From Elioraea tepidiphila DSM 17972 (GTDB taxonomy: Bacteria; Pseudomonadota; Alphaproteobacteria; Acetobacterales; Acetobacteraceae), in contig NZ_KB899930.1 in the NCBI RefSeq assembly GCF_000378465.1, forward strand, positions 24,557 to 88,556: DNA of 64,000 bases, written 5' to 3'. The notes beneath the pieces are model-generated. The model made no database searches. It saw nothing but the letters and a program-made list of their open reading frames with translations, and was not told the origin of the DNA. Both the position numbers and the translations under genes were made by a program. Below, in pieces: positions 38,688 to 45,507 of this stretch. The first letter of the stretch is position 1, and every line of letters begins with the position of its first letter.

Positions 38688-39512
38688 ATGACGGGACGCG
38701 ACGGAGGAGCGGCGATCGGGCCGGTGGGCGAGCATTCGCCCGTCGTCATCCTCGTCCGTCCGCAGCTCGCGGAGAACATCGGCGCCGCCGCGCGCGCGAT
38801 GGCGAATGGCGGCCTGTTCCACCTGCGCCTGGTTGCGCCGCGCGACGGCTGGCCGCAGGACAAGGCCTGGCGCACCGCCTCGGGGGCGGATGCGATCCTG
38901 AACGCGGCGACGCTGCACCCGACGGTCGCGCACGCGGTCGCCGATCTCCAGCGTGTGTTCGCGACCTGCCCGCGGCCGCGCCACGTGATCGTCAACACCG
39001 CGACCGCGCGCGGCGCGGCGGCGATGCTGCGCGAGATCGCCGCGCGCGGGCTCGCCGCCGGCATCCTGTTCGGGCCTGAGCGCGCGGGCCTCACCGCGGA
39101 TGATCTCGCCCATGCCGATACGCTGGTGCAGATCCCGCTCAATCCGGCGTTCAACTCGATGAACCTCGCCCAGGCGGTGATGGTAATGGCCTATGAGTGG
39201 TGGACCGCCGCCGATGCCACCCCGCCCCTCCGCCTCGTCACGAACGAGACGCGCATCGCCACCAAGGAGCAGCTCGAGAACTTCCTGCGCCACCTCGTCG
39301 CCGAGCTCGATGCCTGCGGCTTCCTGCGCAACCAGGCGAAGCGGCCGAGCATGGTGCGGAACATCCGCCACCTGTTCGAGCGCGGCGAGGTGACCGAACA
39401 GGAGCTGCGCACGCTGCACGGCATCATCACCGAGCTCTCGCGCGGCCGGCGCGTGCATGGGCGGATCGAGCCGGGCATGGTCGGGCGGCAAGAGCCGGAA
39501 GGTGCAGGGTAG
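38688..39512 (+). CDS. trmJ: tRNA (cytidine/uridine-2'-O-)-methyltransferase TrmJ
   Basis: A 274-residue SPOUT-class methyltransferase that modifies position 32 of tRNA. Motifs: VILVRPQLAENIGAAARAMAN near the N-terminus, LFGPERAGLTADDL and the knot segment VQIPLNPAFNSMNLAQAVMVMAYE. The C-terminal extension EQLENFLRHLVAELDACGFL is usual for TrmJ. ATG at 38688; the first dozen residues are variable. No clear promoter; 39 bases from the cytochrome gene. Confidence 0.93.
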   Translation: MTGRDGGAAIGPVGEHSPVVILVRPQLAENIGAAARAMANGGLFHLRLVAPRDGWPQDKAWRTASGADAILNAATLHPTVAHAVADLQRVFATCPRPRHVIVNTATARGAAAMLREIAARGLAAGILFGPERAGLTADDLAHADTLVQIPLNPAFNSMNLAQAVMVMAYEWWTAADATPPLRLVTNETRIATKEQLENFLRHLVAELDACGFLRNQAKRPSMVRNIRHLFERGEVTEQELRTLHGIITELSRGRRVHGRIEPGMVGRQEPEGAG

Positions 39513-39797
39513 AGATCTGTTGAGCCTGCGCGCTGCGTCCCAGCCTCGTACAACCGTCAACTCATCGGGATTGACCCGTCACGTATCGCCGCGGGCCTTG
39601 CGCTCTCGCTTCCCACCGCAACCATGGTCAAGGCAGCCGCGTCGTGGATCCGACTGTGCGTGGCGGCGGATCGGTCCGATGGCCGCGCTTGCTGGTCCGG
39701 ATCCGACGGTGGCCCTGAGTGACCTGCCCAGCATCCTCGGCCCCCCGGGCATAGAACACCCCATCGCGCTGGCAGCGATGGTCTGAGCCGCAGGAGC
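39513..39797. other. Non-coding stretch before the PEP-CTERM gene
   Basis: About 285 bases with no gene I can support. One frame continues past it to 39786, but it resembles no known family and has a poor start. Composition is less skewed than the surrounding genes. I see no transposase remnant, tRNA or clear hairpin terminator. Confidence 0.5.
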
Positions 39798-39831
39798 TTG
39801 ACGTCGCGGCGGGGGGGGGGGGGGTTATTAT
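39798..39831 (+). promoter_or_regulatory. Promoter with a G14 homopolymer in its spacer
   Basis: TTGACG (39798-39803) and TATTAT (39826-39831) flank a spacer of 22 bases that contains 14 consecutive G (39811-39824). An alternative -10, TATAGT (39829-39834), gives 25. Loss of about five G would bring the first pair to the optimal 17. Slippage in the tract could switch the gene on or off. Confidence 0.55.
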
Positions 39832-39875
39832 AGTCCGAAATTGATCTGGGGTAACAACAGACAGGGGATCGGGGG

Positions 39876-40436
39876 ATGCACGTGATCCGCAGTGGCGCCT
39901 TGGCTGCGCTTCTCGTTCTTGGAGTGGTGCCGGCAGCGTCGGCGAGCCTGCTGGACCGCGCCTTCTCTGCGCAGTGGCGCGTCAGCACCCCGGTCTTAAG
40001 CTTCGCGGATACGACGGGCTTCTCCCCGTCGGCCAGCTTCACGGTGGGCGCGGGGGCAGAGGCGATTTACACCTCACTTGCTATTGAGATCGACTTCGCC
40101 GCCACCTCGCTGACCTTGACCAATCGCTTTCTGGGCGCATCGATCGGGACGGGGGTGTTCAGGGGCTTTGACTTTACCGCCGCCGCGCCGCACGGCATCA
40201 CTGGCTTCAGCATTGCCGGCGGCCCGGTCACGGGCTTCGACGTCGGCGACGTGACGATCACGCCGACCACGATCTCGGTGAACCTGGAAAGCGTGTCTCT
40301 GGGTCCGGGGAAACCGCCCATCGTGATCGATTTCACCTTCGGGGCCATCGCGGTGCCGGAGCCGGCGACGTTCGGGCTCCTGACGCTCGGCCTCATCGGG
40401 CTGGGCGCGGTGAGACGAGCCCGGCGGCGCACCTGA
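39876..40436 (+). CDS. PEP-CTERM-anchored exported protein
   Basis: A 186-residue protein with a signal peptide (about 1-23), a beta-rich body of about 130 residues with no recognised domain, and a classic PEP-CTERM signal: VPEPAT at 160-165, a hydrophobic helix (FGLLTLGLIGLGAV) and an Arg-rich tail. Such proteins are processed by an exosortase (not encoded in this window) and go to the cell surface or extracellular matrix. GGGGG lies immediately upstream of the ATG; the promoter contains a G14 tract. Flanked on both sides by non-coding DNA, unlike the rest of the window. Confidence 0.88.
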   Translation: MHVIRSGALAALLVLGVVPAASASLLDRAFSAQWRVSTPVLSFADTTGFSPSASFTVGAGAEAIYTSLAIEIDFAATSLTLTNRFLGASIGTGVFRGFDFTAAAPHGITGFSIAGGPVTGFDVGDVTITPTTISVNLESVSLGPGKPPIVIDFTFGAIAVPEPATFGLLTLGLIGLGAVRRARRRT

Positions 40437-40798
40437 TCCGCTCCTGGCAGGCTGCGGGGATTCGGCTGTCCAGGTCGGTTCGGTTCCAGGCCGGAACCTG
40501 GCCGGAATAGCGCGTGCGACTTCCGCGGCGAGATGCGCCGCAACGAGACGCGAGACTCGACCACGGAACCCGATGCGCGGTTGGCACCCAAGTCGAACGG
40601 CAAGGTATCCACGCTCGGTTGCGCCGTGACTGTGGTGATGGAGAACCGCCACCGTCTCGCAGTCGCGGCGATGGCGCCGCCGGCCACCGGCGCCGCATAG
40701 CGTGACACGAGCGAGCCGGTGATGGCCCGGTGGATCATGCGCGGCGGAACACGCTTGGGGCGGACAAGAACGGACGACATGCGCGACTGCGCAGCCTG
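40437..40798. other. Non-coding stretch after the PEP-CTERM gene
   Basis: About 360 bases without a convincing gene. It contains the hairpin GGTTCC-AGGCC-GGAACC (40482-40498), possibly ending the PEP-CTERM transcript. Open frames on both strands are short and match nothing I recognise. It could be degraded sequence from an earlier insertion. Confidence 0.5.
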
Positions 40799-41005
40799 CT
40801 AGGGCGGCAGCTGCCTCGCAAGCCGCCGTGCCAGCAGCAGGCCGATCAGCCCGCCCGCCGGCGCGCCGGGAAGGGCCAGCAGCCAGCCGATATGCGCGCC
40901 CTGGACGATCAGCCCCATGCCGACGCCGAGCATCAGGCCGCCGACCAGGGAGCCGATGACGCCGGCGGTCAGGCCGAGGATGAGGATTTCGGAGCGGGTC
41001 ACCAT
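40799..41005 (-). CDS. Small membrane protein, two helices
   Basis: A 68-residue protein starting MVTRSEILILGLTAGVIGSLVGG, with two glycine-rich hydrophobic helices (about residues 6-32 and 38-58) and a basic end. No family assigned with confidence; the glycine pattern resembles small glycine-zipper or holin-like proteins. Divergent from rpsD, so its promoter must lie close to that of rpsD. Start chosen at the ATG before the first helix; an upstream ATG would add 12 residues. Confidence 0.65.
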   Translation of the reverse strand: MVTRSEILILGLTAGVIGSLVGGLMLGVGMGLIVQGAHIGWLLALPGAPAGGLIGLLLARRLARQLPP

Positions 41006-41034
41006 GGCCGGGGCATAAGGGCCGGGGCGGCGGT

Positions 41035-41063
41035 TTGACAAGCCGGGGCTGCCCCCGTATCAC
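41035..41063 (+). promoter_or_regulatory. Strong sigma-70 promoter of rpsD
   Basis: TTGACA (41035-41040), 17-base spacer, TATCAC (41058-41063). The expected start near 41070 gives a leader of about 105 bases before rpsD, with small palindromes (for example TTCCCGGGAA at 41071-41080). S4 represses its own synthesis in other bacteria, so a leader structure is plausible, but no known S4-binding fold was recognised. Confidence 0.7.
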
Positions 41064-41176
41064 CCGCGGCTCATTCCCGGGAACGCGAACGGATGTTCCG
41101 CCCCCGACGGGGCCTACCGGGACAGGAGGGGCGCGGCGGTCGCTGCCCCGCAGAACGAAGGAAAGGGCCTCGCGCC

Positions 41177-41791
41177 ATGACGAAGCGCGCCGAGAGCAAG
41201 TACAAGGTCAATCGCCGGCTGGGCCAGAACCTCTGGGGCCGGCCGAAGTCCCCGGTCAACAAGCGCGACTACGGTCCGGGACAGCATGGGCAGCGGCGCA
41301 AGAAGCCGACCGATTTCGGCACCCAGCTCGCGGCCAAGCAGCGGCTGAAGTTCTACTACGGCAATATCGGCGAGCGGCAGTTCCGCCGCTACTACGAGGA
41401 GGCGGTGCGCCGGAAGGGCGACACCTCCGAGAACCTGATCGAACTCCTGGAACGGCGGCTGGACACGGTGGTGTACCGGCTGAAGTTCGCAATCACGCCC
41501 TTCGCCGCGCGCCAGCTCGTGAACCACGGCCATGTCACGGTGAACGGCAAGCGGGTGAACATCCCCTCCTATCTCGTGCGCGACGGCGACCAGGTCGAGG
41601 TCAAGGAGAAGTCGAAGCAGCTTGCGAGCGTGCTGGATGCCGCGCAGTCGGCCGAGCGCGACGTGCCCGAGTACCTGGAGGTGGATCACCGCGCGATGCG
41701 TGGCCGCTTCCTGCGCGCGCCCAAGCTGATGGATGTGCCCTATCCGGTGCAGATGGAGCCGGCGCAGGTCGTCGAGTTCTACTCGCGGTAA
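41177..41791 (+). CDS. rpsD: 30S ribosomal protein S4
   Basis: A 204-residue protein of the small subunit that nucleates 16S rRNA assembly. It shows the N-terminal [27 protein letters not shown] and the S4 RNA-binding domain ([15 protein letters not shown], then [22 protein letters not shown]). It lacks the zinc-binding cysteines of some homologues, the usual alphaproteobacterial form. It stands alone here rather than in the alpha operon, as usual in this class. Confidence 0.98.
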   Translation: MTKRAESKYKVNRRLGQNLWGRPKSPVNKRDYGPGQHGQRRKKPTDFGTQLAAKQRLKFYYGNIGERQFRRYYEEAVRRKGDTSENLIELLERRLDTVVYRLKFAITPFAARQLVNHGHVTVNGKRVNIPSYLVRDGDQVEVKEKSKQLASVLDAAQSAERDVPEYLEVDHRAMRGRFLRAPKLMDVPYPVQMEPAQVVEFYSR

Positions 41792-41797
41792 AGGGGT

Positions 41798-41846
41798 CAA
41801 GGGGCCAATGGCCCCTTGCGGGGGTGCAGGGGGCGGAGCCCCCTGC
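41798..41846. terminator. Two consecutive strong hairpins after rpsD
   Basis: First CAAGGGGCCA-A-TGGCCCCTTG (10-bp arms, 41798-41818), then GCAGGGGGC-GGA-GCCCCCTGC (9-bp arms, 41826-41846). They lie between two convergent genes and probably end transcription in both directions, though no T-run follows. The first is a variant of the repeat at 23183 and 44234. Confidence 0.65.
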
Positions 41847-41853
41847 ATCGCGC

Positions 41854-41864
41854 GGGGGGGGGGG
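41854..41864. repeat. G11 homopolymer between convergent stop regions
   Basis: Eleven G, directly followed by the stop codon of the minus-strand zincin gene. No promoter element is nearby, so length variation here would probably be silent, in contrast to the G14 tract at 39811. Confidence 0.8.
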
Positions 41865-42272
41865 TTACCCTTCCCGCTCCAGCCGGGCGATCTCCTCGTC
41901 GGAGAAGCCGAAGTGGTGCGCGATCTCGTGGATCAGCACGTTGCGCACCAGGCTGCGCAGGTCCTCGCCGGTCTCGATCCATTCGGCGAGGATCGGCAGC
42001 CGGTAGAGATGCACCATCTCCGGCTCATCCGGCGTGTGCAGCACGCTGCGCTGGGTCAGGGGCACGCCGCGCCAGAGCCCGGTGAGCTCCCAGGGGCTTT
42101 CGAACCCCATCTCCTCCACGGTTTCGTCGTCGGGCAGGTCATCGACGACGATCGCCACCCCGTCCAGCAGCTTGGCAAGGTCGCGCGGGAAGCGTCGTTG
42201 CGCCCAGGCGAGCGCCTCGTCGGCGAGGGCGACGATCTCGGCGGTGGTTGGGGCTGTCGTGAACTGCCGCAT
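41865..42272 (-). CDS. Metallopeptidase family protein (minimal zincin)
   Basis: A 135-residue protein with the zinc-protease motif [12 protein letters not shown] (H115, E116, H119). The rest fits the small bacterial family formerly called DUF1025: [22 protein letters not shown] and the pattern [12 protein letters not shown]. These proteins have a minimal zincin fold; physiological substrates are unknown. ATG at 42272 chosen as the N-terminal [12 protein letters not shown] is typical. Convergent with rpsD. Confidence 0.9.
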   Translation of the reverse strand: MRQFTTAPTTAEIVALADEALAWAQRRFPRDLAKLLDGVAIVVDDLPDDETVEEMGFESPWELTGLWRGVPLTQRSVLHTPDEPEMVHLYRLPILAEWIETGEDLRSLVRNVLIHEIAHHFGFSDEEIARLEREG

Positions 42273-42310
42273 GCGCGATAGATGGGGGCGGGAGAGCGCA
42301 GGAGGCAAGC

Positions 42311-42607
42311 ATGGTGGCGAAGCTGAGCGAGGCGGAGCGGGCGGGGCTGGCGCAGGCGCTGCCCGGCTGGGCGCTGGTCGAGGGGCGGGATGCGATCCGG
42401 CGTGCGTTCCGTTTCCGCGACTTCCCGGAGGCCTGGGCGTTCATGAGCCGCGTGGCGCTCCTGGCGGAGAAGCACGACCATCACCCGGAGTGGTTCAACG
42501 TGTGGAACCGGGTGGAGATCGTGCTGTCCACGCATGATGCGGGTGGGCTGTCGATGCGCGACGTGACGCTCGCGCGGGCCATCGACGCGATCGCGCCGGC
42601 CGCCTAG
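42311..42607 (+). CDS. phhB: 4a-hydroxytetrahydrobiopterin dehydratase
   Basis: A 98-residue pterin-4-alpha-carbinolamine dehydratase. The active-site stretch [18 protein letters not shown] with its His cluster and the end [21 protein letters not shown] are diagnostic. It regenerates the pterin cofactor of phenylalanine hydroxylase, or acts in molybdopterin metabolism. No aromatic hydroxylase gene is adjacent. Divergent from the zincin gene with about 38 bases between. Confidence 0.95.
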   Translation: MVAKLSEAERAGLAQALPGWALVEGRDAIRRAFRFRDFPEAWAFMSRVALLAEKHDHHPEWFNVWNRVEIVLSTHDAGGLSMRDVTLARAIDAIAPAA

Positions 42608-42616
42608 GCTGGCGCG

Positions 42617-42796
42617 ATGCCAGCACCGACCGACGATCCCTTCACCCGCGCCGGGTTCCCGCTCACCGAGGCGGAGCGTGCGCGACTCGCCGAGCCTGCG
42701 GCGCTGCTCGAGGCGCTGCTCGCGCGCGTGCGCGACGGTGCGGGGCAGGGCGAGCCGGCCGTGATCTTCGTGCCACCCGCGGCGCCGCGCCCGTGA
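42617..42796 (+). CDS. Small protein preceding the amidase
   Basis: A 59-residue protein (MPAPTDDPFTRAGFPLTEAE, a short helix EPAALLEALLARV, then a Pro-rich end). Its stop overlaps the amidase GTG by four bases. No family recognised with confidence. Its size and position recall the small AtzG-type subunits that pair with amidases, but I see no clear sequence match; that link is a guess. Confidence 0.6.
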   Translation: MPAPTDDPFTRAGFPLTEAERARLAEPAALLEALLARVRDGAGQGEPAVIFVPPAAPRP

Positions 42797-44175
42797 GCGC
42801 CGTGCCGACGATCGCCGAGGCGGCGCGCGCGATCGCCGCGCGCAGCCTCTCGCCGGTGGAGCTGATGCGCGACTGCATCGGCCGGGTCGAGCGTCTCGAA
42901 CCCACGTTGCACGCGTTCGTCGCGCTGGATGGCGAGCGCGCGATGGAGGCCGCGCGGAACGCCGAGGCGCGGATCATGCGCGACGGCCCGCGCGGTCCGC
43001 TCGACGGCATTCCGGTGGCGCACAAGGACATCGTCGATGTCGCGGGCCTGCCGACCACGGCGTGCTCGCACATCCTGGTCGGGAATGTGGCGACCCGGGA
43101 CGCGGCGGTGGTGCGGCGCTGGGCCGAGGCGGGCGCGATCTCGCTCGGCAAGCTGACCACGCACGAGTTCGCCTGGGGCGGGCCGTCCTTCGATCTGCCG
43201 ACACCGCCCGCGCGCAATCCGTGGAACCCGGAGCATTTCACTGCCGGATCGTCCTCGGGCACGGGGGCGGCGGTCGCGTCCGGCATGATCCTGGGGGGAA
43301 CCGGATCGGACACGGGCGGATCGATCCGCGGGCCGGCGGCGCTCTGCGGGCTCGCCGGGATCAAGCCGACCTACGGGCTCGTGCCGCGCACCGGCGTGGT
43401 TCCGCTCGCCTGGTCGATGGACCATGTCGGGCCGCTCGCCTGGACCGTGGAGGATTGCGCGCTGCTGCTCCAGGCGGCGGCCGGCCACGACCCGGAGGAC
43501 CCGGGCTCGGCCGCCCGGCCCGTACCGGACCTCGTGTCGGGGCTCGGCGGCGGGGTGAAGGGTTTGCGCATCGGCGTGGTGCGCCACTTCCACGAGACGG
43601 ACGTGCAGGTCAGCCCCGCGACGAGGCGCGGCATCGACGAGGCGGCGCGGCTGTTCGGCGAGCTCGGGGCGAGCGTGCGCGACGTGACACTGCCGCCGCT
43701 CGCTGAGTTCTGGGCGCCGGGCATGACGCTGCTGCTCGGCGAGGCCTTCGCGGTGCACGCGCACTGGGTGCGGACCCAGCGCGAGAAGTACGGCGAGATC
43801 CTGCGCGAACGGCTGCTGCTCGGCGCGCTGATCTCGGGCGAGCACATCATTGCCGCGCAGCGGATGCGGCGCAGGCTCGCCGAGGCGGTCGGCACGGTGA
43901 TGCGCGACGTCGATCTGCTGCTGACCGCGGCGGCGATGGGCGAGGCGCCGCGGATCGACGCGGTGGACCGCTGGATCGGCTTCAAGACGCCGAGCCTGAC
44001 CATCCCGTTCAACCTCACCGGCCAGCCGGCGCTGACGGTGTGCTCGGGCCTTGGCGAGGGCGGGTTGCCGGTGGCGATCCAGCTTGCCGGGCGGCCGTGG
44101 GAGGACACAACGGTGCTACGTGCCGGTCATGCCTACGAGCAGGTGCGCGGCGCGCTGAAGCGGCCGGCACCGTAA
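42793..44175 (+). CDS. Amidase signature family protein
   Basis: A 460-residue amidase. The Ser-cisSer-Lys triad is K78 (VAHKDIVDVAG), S153 in AGSSSGTGAAVASG and S177 in GTGSDTGGSIRGPAA, at the same spacing as in GatA. No gatB or gatC is adjacent, so a role as a free-standing amidase is more likely than tRNA-dependent amidation. Starts at GTG overlapping the small upstream gene. Substrate unknown. Confidence 0.92.
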   Translation: MSAVPTIAEAARAIAARSLSPVELMRDCIGRVERLEPTLHAFVALDGERAMEAARNAEARIMRDGPRGPLDGIPVAHKDIVDVAGLPTTACSHILVGNVATRDAAVVRRWAEAGAISLGKLTTHEFAWGGPSFDLPTPPARNPWNPEHFTAGSSSGTGAAVASGMILGGTGSDTGGSIRGPAALCGLAGIKPTYGLVPRTGVVPLAWSMDHVGPLAWTVEDCALLLQAAAGHDPEDPGSAARPVPDLVSGLGGGVKGLRIGVVRHFHETDVQVSPATRRGIDEAARLFGELGASVRDVTLPPLAEFWAPGMTLLLGEAFAVHAHWVRTQREKYGEILRERLLLGALISGEHIIAAQRMRRRLAEAVGTVMRDVDLLLTAAAMGEAPRIDAVDRWIGFKTPSLTIPFNLTGQPALTVCSGLGEGGLPVAIQLAGRPWEDTTVLRAGHAYEQVRGALKRPAP

Positions 44176-44205
44176 CGTGTCCGCGGCGCGCCCAACGAGG
44201 CGCGC

Positions 44206-44259
44206 CGCCCTCCTGGGATGGGGGGTACGGGGGCAAGGGCCAATGGCCCTTGGCCCCCG
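44206..44259. repeat. 54-bp palindromic repeat, copy 2
   Basis: Same sequence as 23155-23208 apart from two substitutions. The inverted repeat is CAAGGGCCA-A-TGGCCCTTG (44234-44252) with flanking CGGGGG / CCCCCG. It is located between the convergent amidase and efflux genes, where it could also end transcription. Confidence 0.9.
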
Positions 44260-44277
44260 GAGTTTCCCCCAAATCCC

Positions 44278-45465
44278 CTATCCCATGGACCGAGGCGGGA
44301 GCGTGCGGCGCCGCCAGCGCTCAGCGAGCAGTGCGCCGAGGCCGCCAAGGAGGATGAGCACCGCCATTGGCCGAGCGGTGCCATCGGCGAGCAGCGACAC
44401 CCCCGCTGCGGCCACGCCGCCCAGCGCGAAGGCCAGCATCCCCATCAGTGCCGAGGCCGTGCCCGCCCGCGCGGCCTGACGCGCCAGCGCGAGGGCCGAC
44501 GCATTCGGCACGACGACACCCAGCGCACCGGTCGCGGTGGCGAGCGGCACCACCAGCCCCGCCACCCCGCCCGCGCCGGTGAAGGCGGTGAACGCCAGCA
44601 CCAGGGAGGCCAAGCCGAGCAGCGTCGCCGCGACCGCCAGCAGCACGCTCGGCGGATGGCGCTTGAGCAGCCAGGCATTGAGCTGTGCCGCGCCGACATA
44701 GCAGGCGGCGTTGGCCCCGAAGATCACGGCGTAGGTCGCGGCGCTCAACCCGTGCACACCCATGAACGCCACCGGCGAGCCGGCGATGTAGGCGAACATC
44801 GCGCCCACGCCTGCGGCGGATGCGAGCGCCGGCGCCAGGAACGTCCGGTCCGACGCAGCGGCCGCATAGGCGCCGGCGATGCCCAGCAGATTGCGCCGTA
44901 CGCGCCGCTCCGGCGGCAGGGTCTCGGGCAAGGCGAACCGCGTCAGCGCGAGGCAGGCCACACCGTAGGCCGCCAGCACCCAGAAGATCGCGCGCCAGTC
45001 GGCGACCTGGAGCACCAGCCCGCCGAGCGACGGCGCGAGGATCGGCGCCGCCCCCATCACCAGGATCAGCCGGCTCATCAGCCGCGCCGCCGCCGCGCCC
45101 TCGGCGACGTCGCGCACGATCGCGCGCGGGATCACCATCCCGGCCGAGCCGCCGAAGGCGGCGAGCGCGCGGAACAGCGAGAAGCTGGCCGCATCGGGCG
45201 CCAGCGCGCAGCCCATCGAGGCGACGACATAGACCGCCCCGCCCGCCAGCAACGGCCGGCGTCGCCCGAACCGGTCGGCGAGCGGCCCCTGGGTCAGCTG
45301 CCCGACCGCGAGGCCGACGAAGAATGCCGCGAGTGTTGTCTCGGCCGTGCCGGCACCGCCGAACTCCGCGGCGATCGCAGGGAAGGCGGGCAGATACATG
45401 TCGATCGAGAGCGGCCCGACGGCGGTGAGGATGCCGAGCACAAGCGCGAGACGGGTCTGGGACAC
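44278..45465 (-). CDS. Bcr/CflA-type multidrug efflux MFS transporter
   Basis: A 395-residue major facilitator with 12 helices. The N-terminal LALVLGILTAVGPLSIDMYLPAFP is the hallmark of the Bcr/CflA group of drug-proton antiporters (14-residue D-M-Y-L-P motif), and the loop motif PLADRFGRRRPLLAG follows helix 2. Substrate range unknown. Convergent with the amidase gene. Confidence 0.93.
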   Translation of the reverse strand: MSQTRLALVLGILTAVGPLSIDMYLPAFPAIAAEFGGAGTAETTLAAFFVGLAVGQLTQGPLADRFGRRRPLLAGGAVYVVASMGCALAPDAASFSLFRALAAFGGSAGMVIPRAIVRDVAEGAAAARLMSRLILVMGAAPILAPSLGGLVLQVADWRAIFWVLAAYGVACLALTRFALPETLPPERRVRRNLLGIAGAYAAAASDRTFLAPALASAAGVGAMFAYIAGSPVAFMGVHGLSAATYAVIFGANAACYVGAAQLNAWLLKRHPPSVLLAVAATLLGLASLVLAFTAFTGAGGVAGLVVPLATATGALGVVVPNASALALARQAARAGTASALMGMLAFALGGVAAAGVSLLADGTARPMAVLILLGGLGALLAERWRRRTLPPRSMG

Positions 45466-45507
45466 GCGCGGAGAGAGGCACGCGGACGGGCCGCGCGCAA
45501 GCGCGGC

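Noticed and set aside
39513..39797. Possible small gene ending at 39786
   Set aside because: No ribosome site, composition like non-coding DNA, no similarity that I can recognise; its start would overlap trmJ.
40437..40798. Possible transposase remnant
   Set aside because: No DDE or HUH motif, no terminal repeats and no target duplication found.
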